Source of the DNA: Aquimarina spinulae
GTDB lineage: Bacteria; Bacteroidota; Bacteroidia; Flavobacteriales; Flavobacteriaceae
DNA length: 64,000 bases
NCBI RefSeq assembly: GCF_943373825.1
Contig: NZ_CALSBP010000001.1
Coordinates: 1,178,001-1,242,000 of the forward strand
Direction of reading: 5' to 3'
Notes under the pieces: generated by a model
What the model saw: only the letters and a program-made list of their open reading frames with translations
Database searches by the model: none
Told to the model about the DNA's origin: nothing
Program-made: the position numbers and the translations under genes
In this document: piece by piece, positions 55,597 through 64,000 of the stretch
Layout of the letters: every line of letters starts with the position of its first letter
Numbering within the stretch: position 1 is the first letter of the stretch

Positions 55597-55647
55597 AATG
55601 ATAAATATTCTTGAGAATCTTAAAAATAAGGATTTTTATTAAGCTTT

Positions 55648-56568
55648 TTACTTTTTAAGCTTAAGTTCTCGTTGCATCTGTTTTACAGTCAAAGTACTAC
55701 CGTCATGACTCCACCCTGGAGGGCCAAAAATATACATGAATTTATGATACCAGTTTTTTGATTTTTTGGTGTCATTCCATATGTCCTTGTATTCATGAGT
55801 GAGGATCACCCATGGATTATATGAATTAGGAGCATGTGTAACACCATATTTTATTTCTATATCTTCGTCTAGTTCTTTCCAGGTTCCAAATATTTTATCA
55901 AAAATATTAAGAAATCCTCCATGATTTTTATCCATGTACTCTATGTTTTTGGCATGATGTACCTGATGCATGGTATGTGTATTGAATATTTTTTCAATTA
56001 TTCCCATTTTAGGAATATATACCGAGTGAAGTTGAAATTGCCATAGGGCTTCAATACCCAGGCAAACTATTACCATCCCAGGAGGGAATCCTATTGCGGG
56101 TAACCACATATAAAACAATGGTTTGTAAAGAAGAGTAAACCATCCATTTCTTACTGCAGTACCCAAGTTAAAATTATCCGAAGAATGATGTACAATATGT
56201 GCAGCCCATAAAGCTCTTACCATATGATTTTGTCTATGAAACCAATAATAGGTATAGTCATCTGCGAGTTGACATAAAAGCCAAACATACCATGCAAATC
56301 CAAAGGATTTCCAACCCATAATATTAGTTCGTACCCCATCGATTTCTGGGTTAAAAAGTTCGTATACAAAATGAAAGAGTACAATAGAAAAAATAGTTTT
56401 GATCAATGGCCCTAAGATTGCAGATCCCACACCCATAGTTAAGCTAGCAGTTAAATCTTTCCAGTTATATAAGTCCTTGTGATTGTGAGTTTTACTGTAG
56501 GTGAGCTCTAATAAAATTAGTGCCAAAAAAAGAGGCACTCCATAGGTCAAGGGTTTAATAAATTCCAT
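55648..56568 (-). CDS. Sterol desaturase / fatty acid hydroxylase family protein
   Basis: This 306-residue membrane protein has the eight-His di-iron pattern: YYWFHRQNH, HIVHHSSDNFN and HTMHQVHHAKN. Four or more helices are predicted. The family hydroxylates or desaturates lipid chains. Substrate is unknown. It precedes the ALDH gene on the same strand (51 bp), so both may handle lipid-derived aldehydes or alcohols, by inference. Confidence 0.9.
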   Translation of the reverse strand: MEFIKPLTYGVPLFLALILLELTYSKTHNHKDLYNWKDLTASLTMGVGSAILGPLIKTIFSIVLFHFVYELFNPEIDGVRTNIMGWKSFGFAWYVWLLCQLADDYTYYWFHRQNHMVRALWAAHIVHHSSDNFNLGTAVRNGWFTLLYKPLFYMWLPAIGFPPGMVIVCLGIEALWQFQLHSVYIPKMGIIEKIFNTHTMHQVHHAKNIEYMDKNHGGFLNIFDKIFGTWKELDEDIEIKYGVTHAPNSYNPWVILTHEYKDIWNDTKKSKNWYHKFMYIFGPPGWSHDGSTLTVKQMQRELKLKK

Positions 56569-56684
56569 TTTTCTTTTTCTGTTTTATTCCATAGTGGCGG
56601 AATATAGGGAGAATTTTTAGGATATCATCCACAAAATTGAAGTATTCGATTACGAACCCTATTTTAGTATTAGTTTGTATAAAA

Positions 56685-56736
56685 GAAACGGTTTGAAAAA
56701 TAAATGAACATATTAGTCAATCTATTTTTCAAACCG
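56685..56736 (-). terminator. Terminator after the coiled-coil lipoprotein gene
   Basis: Arms CGGTTTGAAAAATA and TATTTTTCAAACCG (14 bp, 20-nt loop) are followed on the minus strand by TTTCTTTTATA, 24 bp past the stop at 56760. Confidence 0.7.
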
Positions 56737-56759
56737 CTTATTTTAGGTTGTTTTATGAT

Positions 56760-57581
56760 TTAATGAAGCTCTCTAAGTAGCTCAAAGGCTGCCAAGACAT
56801 TTTTCATAGATTTCTTTTCTGCCTTACTTACAATTCTTGAGTCAACGTTTTCTTTACCGAAAAATGTTATTTTAACTTTTTTTCCTGAAGCAATTGCTTT
56901 TATCATAGGCATCTCAAGTTGTTTTACAACACGATCAATCCATTCTCTTTTACCTCCAGATTCTTCTTTCGAATTAAACTCTCCAGGGGTGTCTTCTTCT
57001 ACATCATAAATTTTACCATCCACATCTATTTCGATTCTTTGAACAAATAACCAATCTTTTTTAGTGAAATAGTTTATAGAAAATCCTAACCATGGTTTAC
57101 GATTATCTTTTTTGCCAATATAAATCTGAAAATAGCTTTTAGTATTTACCTGGATAGAAGATTTGTCTGAATACCAGGTCACTTCATTAACAGCATCATA
57201 CTTCTTCCGCATTTTAGCAATCGCTTTTTGATACTCTTTAGAATTATTTTTTTCTGTTAACTCATCTTTATTTAGTGCTTTTTCAGCTTGAAGAATCTCT
57301 TTCTTAACCTTTTTCAGTAAGCTTTTTCCTTTCTTGGTTTCGCTAGAGTTAGGGTATTTATCAACCAGAGTTTCGAGTCGTTCTTTACTTCTGGTATAGT
57401 CTAAGGCATCATGATACTCCTGCGCTTGCTCAAGTATTTGACTAGGAGTTAGCTGGCATTCTGCGATTTCTTTTTTTAATTTATCATTTTCTTCCTTTAA
57501 TTTATCAAAGTCAGCCTGAGGAATACCACAGCTAACTAGAATCAAAGTCATTAAAATATTAAAAAGTATAATTCTTCTCAT
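56760..57581 (-). CDS. Coiled-coil lipoprotein of unknown function
   Basis: This 273-residue protein has a lipoprotein signal (MTLILVSCG, Cys18). A heptad-rich coiled coil (FDKLKEENDKLKKEIAEC) and a TPR-like helical pair (AQEYHDALDYTRSKERLETL) follow. The beta-rich C-terminal domain has SYFQIYIGKKDNRKPWLGFS and VKITFFGKE. It is probably attached to the inner or outer membrane. I know of no defined function. It is monocistronic with a terminator behind it. The 222 bp upstream (57582-57803) hold only a possible -7 TAATTTTG at 57622-57629. Confidence 0.8.
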   Translation of the reverse strand: MRRIILFNILMTLILVSCGIPQADFDKLKEENDKLKKEIAECQLTPSQILEQAQEYHDALDYTRSKERLETLVDKYPNSSETKKGKSLLKKVKKEILQAEKALNKDELTEKNNSKEYQKAIAKMRKKYDAVNEVTWYSDKSSIQVNTKSYFQIYIGKKDNRKPWLGFSINYFTKKDWLFVQRIEIDVDGKIYDVEEDTPGEFNSKEESGGKREWIDRVVKQLEMPMIKAIASGKKVKITFFGKENVDSRIVSKAEKKSMKNVLAAFELLRELH

Positions 57582-57803
57582 TACTAAACTTTTTGAGATT
57601 ATGGTTATTAATTGTTTAAAACAAAATTATTATTAGGTTAAATGTGTTAAAAAACAGTAAAAAATTTGCTTATAGCCCTAATATAGTAAAAATCCTTTAA
57701 AATACGTAATTTAAGCTTTGATCTTAAGGAAAAGGTAAGATTATACTTACAATTTATTTGTAAAATGCTACTTTTTTATTTAATAATAGGAGGTAAGAGG
57801 TGT

Positions 57804-58229
57804 TTATTTTGCAAAAATTTGAGAAGTATCTTTAAATGACTTAAACTCTAATGCGTTACCACAAGGATCATAAAAGAACATAGTTGCTTGTTCTCCAACT
57901 TCTCCCTCAAACCTGATATAGGGTTCTATAACGAATTGAATATTTTTATTCGATAGTTTTTTTGCAAGATCTTGCCATATACTCCATTCTAGAATAATCC
58001 CGAAATGAGGAACAGGAACATCTTTACCATCTACCAAATTGTTATGATTATCTTCTATATCTGTTTTTGATTTGTAATGAATTACCAATTGATGACCAAA
58101 AAAATTAAAATCAACCCAGTGCTCACTACTTCGACCTTCTTCAAGTTCTAGAATATCCTTATAAAAATTTCTGGCATTTTCTAAATCATGGACAGGGATT
58201 GCCAGATGAAAAGGAGATAAAGTATTCAT
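57804..58229 (-). CDS. VOC-family (glyoxalase/dioxygenase-like) protein
   Basis: This 141-residue protein has the vicinal-oxygen-chelate fold with [21 protein letters not shown] at the start. [10 protein letters not shown] in the middle holds a metal-ligand His, and [16 protein letters not shown] near the end holds the terminal Glu. The reaction is unknown. It lies 21 bp downstream of the NTF2-like gene and is probably cotranscribed. Confidence 0.87.
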   Translation of the reverse strand: MNTLSPFHLAIPVHDLENARNFYKDILELEEGRSSEHWVDFNFFGHQLVIHYKSKTDIEDNHNNLVDGKDVPVPHFGIILEWSIWQDLAKKLSNKNIQFVIEPYIRFEGEVGEQATMFFYDPCGNALEFKSFKDTSQIFAK

Positions 58230-58250
58230 TTTCTAATAAAATTATTAGGG

Positions 58251-59207
58251 TTATTTTTTTATTCTATTCCAAATGTCCAAATACATTTTCCATTGATCAT
58301 TAACTTTTTTCCAGATAACGACATATTTTCCTTGATATGTTACCTCTGTACCATCGTCATTTTTGTTTTTTCCTTTATAGATTCCATAATCATGAGCAGT
58401 ATCTCCGAGAATTATAATTTCTTCAGGAATAATTTCATGCTCGATAGGAGTATAGCCACTAGATCCTTCCCATCTTTTTTTAATAGCTTCATATCCTTTA
58501 ATGATAGGTGCATTGGTTGGAAATATTTTTGCATTATCCGTATAAATCTTCGCGATAGCTTCATAATCTTGCCTTAGATAAGCATTAGAAAAAGCTTTTG
58601 CCTCTGCTCTTATTAGTTCTTCATCAAAGAGTTGTTCTGTATTTTCTTCTCTAACACATTCAATTTTCCAGGTCGGAAAAGAAATAGACTTATTTGTATC
58701 TACCCATTCACCAAGCCATTTAAATCCATTGTCATTAATATCATAAAAACTAAGTTTAGAAAAACCATCCATACCATTAGGAGCTTTTTGTTTACGATAT
58801 AAAATGATTTTTCCGTCTTTCTGATTTCCTTTCCAGGAAGAAAGCGCAGGGTTGGCTCTTACAGATGAATAATAATGTACATACCATTGACTACTATCTA
58901 CATTAAATTGTCTTATACTACCAGAGTGTCGACCATCTGCTTTTAAGGTTTGATCCTGAATAGCCATTCCGTTCATGATATACTTAAATTCCCAGGTCAT
59001 TTTATTTGGTTCCCCCCAGGTTCGATCCTGATTTCTGGTTTGTGATATACAATTGCATTTCCCTATAAGAGGTGCAAAATCCAGAATTTCTTTTGGTGCT
59101 TTAGGATTTGGTTGTCCAAAAGGATGTGCTTCTGAAGGTTCGTATTCTGACTGACTCCAAGCTACAATACTTACCAATAAAAATAAAGAAGACAGTATTC
59201 GAATCAT
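58251..59207 (-). CDS. Secreted two-domain protein with SnoaL/DUF4440-like C-terminus
   Basis: This 318-residue protein has a signal peptide (ILSSLFLLVSIVAWSQ). The N-terminal beta domain (about 40-185) is of DUF1579-like type (LIGKCNCISQTRN; WKGNQKDGKIILYRKQ). The C-terminal NTF2/SnoaL-like domain (about 195-318) contains AFSNAYLRQDYEAIAKIYTDN and GKYVVIWKKVNDQWKMYLDIWN. The latter fold often binds small hydrophobic ligands. No catalytic residues can be assigned. Confidence 0.8.
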   Translation of the reverse strand: MIRILSSLFLLVSIVAWSQSEYEPSEAHPFGQPNPKAPKEILDFAPLIGKCNCISQTRNQDRTWGEPNKMTWEFKYIMNGMAIQDQTLKADGRHSGSIRQFNVDSSQWYVHYYSSVRANPALSSWKGNQKDGKIILYRKQKAPNGMDGFSKLSFYDINDNGFKWLGEWVDTNKSISFPTWKIECVREENTEQLFDEELIRAEAKAFSNAYLRQDYEAIAKIYTDNAKIFPTNAPIIKGYEAIKKRWEGSSGYTPIEHEIIPEEIIILGDTAHDYGIYKGKNKNDDGTEVTYQGKYVVIWKKVNDQWKMYLDIWNRIKK

Positions 59208-59305
59208 GGGATTGAGAATTGATTAGTAAGACAATTTAGGTATTTTAGAAAAGGGAAAAACTTAATAAAGGAGGAATTAAGATATAATTAACAACGAAAA
59301 AAAGA

Positions 59306-60175
59306 TTAGTTTCTTCGATCTCTCCGTTTTTTATCTCTTGATCCACGAGAACTTCTTTTATCAGAATTCCTTTTTTTATCGTTTTTAGAGGTAAGTCGTC
59401 TTGAATTATTCGTGTTTTTTTTGGGTTTAGTATCATCTAGTATAGAAGCCTCTTCTGTTTTACTAGAATCGTCAACATCAGCATTAAGAACTCCTAATTC
59501 TTTTTCTGTTAAATACCTCCATTCTCCTACAGGAACATCAAGAGGTACATTCATGATTCTAATTCGTTTTAATTTTATCACTTCATACCCAAGGTATTCG
59601 CACATTCTACGAATTTGACGATTAAGCCCCTGAGTCAACACGATTTTAAAATCATATTTACTAATTTGTTCTACTTCGCATTTACGGGTTATAGTATCGA
59701 GAATTGGGATTCCATTACTCATTCGCTTTATAAATAACGGACTAATCAATTTATTTACTGTTACTACATATTCTTTTTCATGATTATTTCTCGCTCTAAG
59801 AATTTTATTAACGATATCCCCATCACTAGTTAAAAAAATAAGTCCTTCACTAGGTTTGTCTAATCGACCAATAGGAAAAATACGTTTAGGATAATTAATA
59901 TAATTTACAATGTTATCTTTTTCATTTTGTGCTGTTGTGCAAACTATGCCAACAGGTTTATTAAAAGCAAGATATACGTGTTTTTCTTTAGGTTTGTTTA
60001 TTAATTCACCATCTACCCGAACAATATCATCGGGAGTAACTTTGGTCCCCATTTCTGGCACTTTACCATTAATGGTAACGCGCCCCTGGTCGATTAATTT
60101 ATCTGCCTCACGACGTGAGCAATAGCCAACTTCGCTTAGATATTTATTAAGTCTTGTGAAAGTTTTTTCAAGCAT
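59306..60175 (-). CDS. rluF: 23S rRNA pseudouridine synthase RluF
   Basis: This 289-residue protein has an N-terminal S4 RNA-binding domain ([20 protein letters not shown]) and an RsuA/RluB/E/F-type catalytic domain with D106 in [27 protein letters not shown] and [18 protein letters not shown] follow. The C-terminal 50 residues are a basic, Ser/Arg/Lys-rich disordered tail ([14 protein letters not shown]) often added in Bacteroidota. It modifies U2604 of 23S rRNA by homology to E. coli RluF. Confidence 0.93.
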   Translation of the reverse strand: MLEKTFTRLNKYLSEVGYCSRREADKLIDQGRVTINGKVPEMGTKVTPDDIVRVDGELINKPKEKHVYLAFNKPVGIVCTTAQNEKDNIVNYINYPKRIFPIGRLDKPSEGLIFLTSDGDIVNKILRARNNHEKEYVVTVNKLISPLFIKRMSNGIPILDTITRKCEVEQISKYDFKIVLTQGLNRQIRRMCEYLGYEVIKLKRIRIMNVPLDVPVGEWRYLTEKELGVLNADVDDSSKTEEASILDDTKPKKNTNNSRRLTSKNDKKRNSDKRSSRGSRDKKRRDRRN

Positions 60176-60240
60176 AAAATATAAATAGTGTACAAAGATA
60201 ACATTTAAAGATAACGGTTATAACAAAATGATAAATGGTA

Positions 60241-61254
60241 TTAGTTTAATTTTAATTCTTTAATATCAATGTTTCCATCTGGTGAGATTAAGAAATATTT
60301 CGGATTTGTAATTTCTTTTTCAATTGGTTTTTGCTCTTTTAGTATAGGTGTGTACTGTAGTTTTATTTCCATACCTATTTGCACAACAGGTTCAACTATT
60401 GACGTATTTATAACCATATCATAATCTTTATAAGTGATAGGATCATAATAATATGTGGTTTGTTTTTTTGCAGTTACAACCCCTTGTTTTTTATTAAGTG
60501 TTTCTAAAGAGGTGCTATGAAAAGCCTGGTAGTTTTTATAAAATTCTTTTGGAAAATGACAATATTTGGTGTCAGCAATTGTTGGACGATATGATGTTAA
60601 GTCAAAACCTAAATCTGTATAGAATTGTTGTTTCTCTTTTAGGGTTTTCAATATTTCTGTACGTAGTTGTTTGTATACGGTTTGTATATCGTTTATGAAA
60701 TAATCTACTTTAACAAGATTATAAATTTCATTATTTGCGCAGGTAGCAAGTATTTTTTCAAATTGATTTACATTAGTGAATTTTACATGGATATTTTGTT
60801 GTAATTCAAAACCTTTAGGAACTTCATTGTATTTTTTGCTAAACAATTTTTTTTCTACTACAGTTTCGTATACAGGAACAAATGATATGACATCTATAAT
60901 AATATCTCCCTCTAAAATACCTTTAGTGCGCAACCCATCTTTTACTTTTGCTACCCTCTCTTTCATTAATGTATAGGTTTCTTGAGATGTTCTTCCAATT
61001 TGAACGATATTAAAAATTGCGGTATACGAATCGGCAACAATATTGTTTAACACTTTAGCATCGATTGTTATTACTGGATTTGGTATTAAATCCTTTTGTC
61101 TGAATTGTTGTATTTGATTTCCATAAATATCAGCATTTGCCAATTCTGCAGGAGCGATTATATTTTGTCTGGAAATAATTGTTGCGTTTCCTTTAATTTG
61201 AGCAAAGGCGAAAGAATTAGAGAATACTAAGAAGATATAAATTAAATTTTTCAT
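60241..61254 (-). CDS. Exported SIMPL-domain (DUF541) protein
   Basis: This 337-residue protein has a signal peptide (IYIFLVFSNSFAFAQ). The SIMPL/DUF541 fold has ADSYTAIFNIVQIGRTSQET, ERVAKVKDGLRTKGI, ELQQNIHVKFTNVNQFEKIL and VKVDYFINDI. SIMPL proteins are periplasmic, and their function is poorly understood. The C-terminal 110 residues, Tyr/Lys-rich, extend past the usual domain. A 9-bp inverted repeat lies 3 bp upstream of the ATG. Confidence 0.85.
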   Translation of the reverse strand: MKNLIYIFLVFSNSFAFAQIKGNATIISRQNIIAPAELANADIYGNQIQQFRQKDLIPNPVITIDAKVLNNIVADSYTAIFNIVQIGRTSQETYTLMKERVAKVKDGLRTKGILEGDIIIDVISFVPVYETVVEKKLFSKKYNEVPKGFELQQNIHVKFTNVNQFEKILATCANNEIYNLVKVDYFINDIQTVYKQLRTEILKTLKEKQQFYTDLGFDLTSYRPTIADTKYCHFPKEFYKNYQAFHSTSLETLNKKQGVVTAKKQTTYYYDPITYKDYDMVINTSIVEPVVQIGMEIKLQYTPILKEQKPIEKEITNPKYFLISPDGNIDIKELKLN

Positions 61255-61257
61255 GAT

Positions 61258-61278
61258 ATAGATTTATCGTAAATCTAT
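61258..61278. repeat. Inverted repeat at the SIMPL gene start
   Basis: ATAGATTTA and TAAATCTAT are perfect 9-bp arms around TCG, ending 3 bp upstream of the start codon at 61254. It could form an mRNA hairpin over the ribosome site or be an operator. Confidence 0.5.
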
Positions 61279-61382
61279 GTTGAAGATGGGTTTTAGGAAA
61301 ACAGTAATGAGTAAACGGTGCTTTTAAATGAGGGAAGTGCTTTTTTTCTAAAAAAAGAGGCTATTAGAATTTGTTTAAGTCC

Positions 61383-62222
61383 CTATACTTTCAAAAAATC
61401 AATAATCATATTATCAACTTCATCAAAAAACAGAGAGTGACCATAATCTTCTGTAGTAATAAATAGGGCATTGTTCCAATTTTTGCTAATACCTTCGGCT
61501 TCGCTATAAGGAGCGATATCATCATTTTTATCATGAATTAAAAGCCCATTAAGTGCTAGGTTTTTAGCAAAACTTGTCATCGAGAATTCTTCAAAATAGA
61601 AACCATGTTTTTCTTTGAAATATTGATTTAATGCCTTCATGAATTTTGGAGAAAGCTTTAATATTTCCTGATATCCTTTCATGATCCTGGACAATTCTGA
61701 AGGAGGTGCCAGTACTATTAATTTCTCTATTTCTTTATTTGGGTAGGTATATTGATGAAATATAGTTGTCATACCACCTACAGAATGCCCAATCATATGA
61801 TTAGGTCGATAGAGTTCAACTATTTTTTGAAGGCACTTGGTGTATAAAGGAACGTTTAATATTTTTCCTGTAGAATTACCATGTGCCGGTGCATCAAAAG
61901 CAATTACATTAAATCCTTTTTTGTGTAATTTTTGTATAAGTACCTTCCATCGATGCGTATTGCTCTCCCATCCATGAACTAATAAAATCGTTTCTCCCAT
62001 ACTAGACCATCTATAAGTCTGAATGTAGATAGTATCAATAAGAACCATTTCATCTTCTGCCTCTTCTAGAAAATCTTCTTGTTCGGGTAATATTTTACCT
62101 TTTCTTGGGGTACAGAATAAGATGTATGCTTTATTGATTGCCTTTTTTGGATAAAAAAAGAAAAGAAACTGGATGTATTTTCCAATGATAAGAGGCAAGT
62201 ATTTTTTATATTTTTCTTTCAT
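61383..62222 (-). CDS. Alpha/beta-hydrolase
   Basis: This 279-residue protein has an oxyanion motif ILLVHGWESNTHRW and nucleophile S147 in MIGHSVGGMTT. The acid region is HDKNDDIAPYSEAE and the catalytic His is in TEDYGHSLFFDE. A hydrophobic stretch (IGKYIQFLFFFYP, 13-25) may be a membrane anchor. Substrate is unknown (esterase or lipase type). It overlaps the upstream cupin gene by 4 bp. Confidence 0.88.
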   Translation of the reverse strand: MKEKYKKYLPLIIGKYIQFLFFFYPKKAINKAYILFCTPRKGKILPEQEDFLEEAEDEMVLIDTIYIQTYRWSSMGETILLVHGWESNTHRWKVLIQKLHKKGFNVIAFDAPAHGNSTGKILNVPLYTKCLQKIVELYRPNHMIGHSVGGMTTIFHQYTYPNKEIEKLIVLAPPSELSRIMKGYQEILKLSPKFMKALNQYFKEKHGFYFEEFSMTSFAKNLALNGLLIHDKNDDIAPYSEAEGISKNWNNALFITTEDYGHSLFFDEVDNMIIDFLKV

Positions 62223-62587
62223 TCATCTTCACGATGTACTGCTTCCATAGTAAATGCAGGGAGGCAAATGGCAAGATACTCACATTCTTCATCAAATGGG
62301 TTAGTATATTGAATTCTCGTGTGTTTTTTAATTTTAATAGATTGTCCCGATTCTAATATTATTTTTTCTCCATCAATGATAAACTGTTTTTTACCTCTAA
62401 TAATATAGGTGTATTCATCAAACTCTGGAGTTTGAAAAGGTTCGCTCCAGTGAGGTGGCACAATCATATGTGCGATACTAATTTGAGAATTTTGATCAGT
62501 TGCCATACCAAAATGCTCTTCTATTAGTTTTCCATCGGTAGTCGGAACAATAAAAGGGGACTTTTGGATCTGATATTGTTTACTCAT
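62219..62587 (-). CDS. Cupin-domain protein
   Basis: This 122-residue single cupin barrel has MIVPPHWSEPFQTPEFDEYTY (motif 1 with His and Glu), GKKQFIIDGEKIILESGQSI and a conserved turn at HTRIQYTNPFDEECEYLAI. Metal binding is likely, but the activity is unknown. It is translationally coupled with the hydrolase (4-bp overlap) and lies 11 bp after the lipoprotein gene. Confidence 0.85.
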   Translation of the reverse strand: MSKQYQIQKSPFIVPTTDGKLIEEHFGMATDQNSQISIAHMIVPPHWSEPFQTPEFDEYTYIIRGKKQFIIDGEKIILESGQSIKIKKHTRIQYTNPFDEECEYLAICLPAFTMEAVHREDE

Positions 62588-62598
62588 TTTTTTGTTTT

Positions 62599-63168
62599 TT
62601 AATTAGCTGTATCCCAGCTTATCCAGAAATGTTTGATTTTTGCAGAATCAGGTATATCTGTTGCTGTTATTTCTATATCGGTAGTAGATTGAAATTTTTT
62701 TGATAATTCTTTTTTATCGATAGTGAAATATGCCTGAATGCTATCTACAAATATTACAGCTGTACTTAGTGTATTATTAATTTTTGAGATATTGTAATGG
62801 TCTTTGATATCTTTAAAAACACCATTAGAAGATAAACCTGAAGCAGTTTTATATCTGGGATCTACAATTTGAATATTTTCTATAGTAGACATTGGATCTG
62901 ATTCTTTATGAGCTTCTAAAACTAATAGCTTTGTTCCTCCTTTTTCATAAATTACTATTTCATTTACATCATTAAGGAACTGATCTCCAGCGGTTCTTTT
63001 TGCAATAGAATCATTGGCATAGATAGAATCTAATTCTTTGATTTCTATTTCGCTGGTTAATAGCCCTATTCTATTATTGGTAATCTCAAAAGGGTTTTGT
63101 TTTTTTTCTTTCTGACAGCTATACATTAATAGTGAAATAAGAAGAATTTTTAACATTCTCTTTGCCAT
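62599..63168 (-). CDS. Lipoprotein of unknown function
   Basis: This 189-residue protein has a lipoprotein signal (ILLISLLMYSC, Cys18) followed by a Lys-rich linker. The mature domain has alternating beta strands (NEIVIYEKGGTKLLVLEAH; TAVIFVDSIQAYFTIDKKEL) and ends HFWISWDTAN. I do not recognise the family. It heads the small unit with the cupin and hydrolase genes. Confidence 0.75.
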   Translation of the reverse strand: MAKRMLKILLISLLMYSCQKEKKQNPFEITNNRIGLLTSEIEIKELDSIYANDSIAKRTAGDQFLNDVNEIVIYEKGGTKLLVLEAHKESDPMSTIENIQIVDPRYKTASGLSSNGVFKDIKDHYNISKINNTLSTAVIFVDSIQAYFTIDKKELSKKFQSTTDIEITATDIPDSAKIKHFWISWDTAN

Positions 63169-63208
63169 AACTAGATGATTTAGTGATTTGTTAAATTATA
63201 AACGTAAA

Positions 63209-64000
63209 TTATTTCAATAACTTATTAAGTACTCCTAAAGCTCCTCGAATAAAAGTGGCACTAGTTAGTACTTTGATTACTGCTTTTTCTGTAGCACTGG
63301 TTCTTCTGCTTCTCGATCGAGAACTAGATGAGCTTCTATTTAGCTTTTCTCTTTCCTTTTTGGCGGCTGCTTTTGCTTCTTCTGCTTCTGCTTTCTCAAT
63401 TTTTTCATTTAAAAGCTCATAAGCACTTTCTCTATCTATTTCGTCATTATACTTAGGGATAAGCTTGGATTTTTTAAGTAAAGTTTTTAATTCACTATCA
63501 TTTAGTATATCCATTCGACTCATAGGAGCCCTTAGCATAGTTGCTGCCAATGGTGTAGGACGTCCTTTTTCATCAAGGGCAGATACCAAAGCTTCACCAA
63601 TTCCCAAGGAAGTAAGTATTTCTTTGGTGTCATAGTATTCAGAAATTGGATAATTCTCTGCAGTAAGTTTAATCGCTTTTCTGTCTTTGGCAGTGAATGC
63701 TCTAAGGGCATGCTGAACTTTGAGTCCTAATTGACTTAAAACTCCATCAGGAACATCGGTTGGGTTTTGAGTTACAAAATAAAGACCGACACCTTTGGAT
63801 CGTATTAGTTTTACGATACTTTCGATCTGGCCCATAAGTGCATTAGAAGCTTCTTTAAAAATGAGATGGGCCTCATCAAGAAAGATCACTAATTCTGGTC
63901 TCCCGCTGTCTCCTTGTTCTGGGAAAGTACCATATATTTCGGCAAGAAGGCTAAGCATAAATGTAGAAAACAACTTTGGCTTATCTTGTATATCTGTTAA
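63209..64000 (-). CDS. HerA-like helicase/ATPase (DUF853), C-terminal part, cut by right edge
   Basis: The frame is open through the right edge, so the N-terminus with Walker A lies outside. The visible 263 residues contain Walker B (ELVIFLDEAHLIF), a sensor-like YFVTQNPTDVPDGVLSQLG, and FTAKDRKAIKLTAENYP typical of DUF853/HerA-like ATPases. The tail is rich in Glu/Ala, then Ser/Arg (RSSSSSRSRSRR). The family is an AAA-like DNA translocase of unclear cellular role. Confidence 0.9.
   Translation of the reverse strand, partial: LTDIQDKPKLFSTFMLSLLAEIYGTFPEQGDSGRPELVIFLDEAHLIFKEASNALMGQIESIVKLIRSKGVGLYFVTQNPTDVPDGVLSQLGLKVQHALRAFTAKDRKAIKLTAENYPISEYYDTKEILTSLGIGEALVSALDEKGRPTPLAATMLRAPMSRMDILNDSELKTLLKKSKLIPKYNDEIDRESAYELLNEKIEKAEAEEAKAAAKKEREKLNRSSSSSRSRSRRTSATEKAVIKVLTSATFIRGALGVLNKLLK

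Noticed and set aside
59245..59436. A short minus-strand frame over the end of rluF
   Set aside because: It is an out-of-frame overlap with the basic C-terminal tail of RluF.
30..63990. Insertion sequences, integrases, prophage or defence genes
   Set aside because: No transposase, integrase, restriction, toxin-antitoxin or phage protein motif was found among the coding regions. No attachment-site repeat was seen at the tRNA-Gly gene.

Overview
The window looks like chromosomal DNA of a marine flavobacterium (Bacteroidota, Flavobacteriaceae; an Aquimarina-like genome is my inference). The reasons are the low GC outside one repeat gene, the short Ala-Gln signal peptides, the SC-type lipoproteins, TAnnTTTG promoter elements in place of TATAAT boxes, carboxypeptidase-regulatory-like proteins, a TatA of the flavobacterial type and GG-leader cysteine-rich peptides. 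I see no rRNA, insertion sequence, integrase, phage gene or CRISPR array. One tRNA gene, Gly(TCC), is present.

Region 1 (1-14505, all minus strand) is a surface-protein block. It holds the start of a truncated secreted protein, two large secreted adhesin-like paralogues sharing N-terminal domains and a basic C-terminal tail, a small secreted protein, and a 2315-residue collagen-like protein with 677 consecutive Gly-X-Y triplets that carry no charged residue. Region 2 (14803-27516) holds the tRNA and a glycan or protein-glycosylation locus: a flippase-like membrane protein, two GT2 enzymes, two GT-C membrane glycosyltransferases with related C-terminal TPR modules, a WbqC-like protein, a methyltransferase, a NeuD-type acetyltransferase, an HTTM protein and a WecE/RffA-type sugar aminotransferase. 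The set suggests use of an N-acylated dTDP-4-amino-4,6-dideoxy sugar.

Region 3 (27642-37860) has glutaminase and dipeptidase E, three tandem carboxypeptidase-regulatory-like paralogues followed by a DUF6702-like protein and an M1 metallopeptidase, then TatA, a lipoprotein subtilase and an O-methyltransferase. Region 4 (38005-38550) has two GG-leader cysteine-rich peptide genes. One is broken by a single extra A just after its start codon.

Region 5 (38744-46794) is a near-complete kynurenine degradation operon: kynureninase, kynurenine 3-monooxygenase, RidA-type 2-aminomuconate deaminase, IclR regulator, aminomuconate semialdehyde dehydrogenase, an SDR with a non-canonical active site, 3-hydroxyanthranilate dioxygenase and ACMS decarboxylase. 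A palindrome of KdgR/IclR type sits at the predicted transcription start. Tryptophan dioxygenase and kynurenine formamidase are not in the window.

Region 6 (47011-51175) contains what I consider the most interesting signal. An AraC-family regulator lies beside three transcription units (CMD/AhpD-like plus cupredoxin-like; a 51-residue ORF; a secreted protein plus DoxX). Each unit is preceded by the same 66-bp promoter module: two GGGAAA half-sites exactly 21 bp apart, and a CTTTG -7 element exactly 38 bp further on.

Region 7 (51376-64000) is ordinary metabolism and envelope genes: a small triple-repeat protein, an SMP-30-like propeller, a methyltransferase, an ALDH, a sterol desaturase family protein, lipoproteins, a VOC protein, RluF, a SIMPL protein, an alpha/beta hydrolase with a cupin, and the C-terminal part of a HerA-like ATPase running off the right edge.
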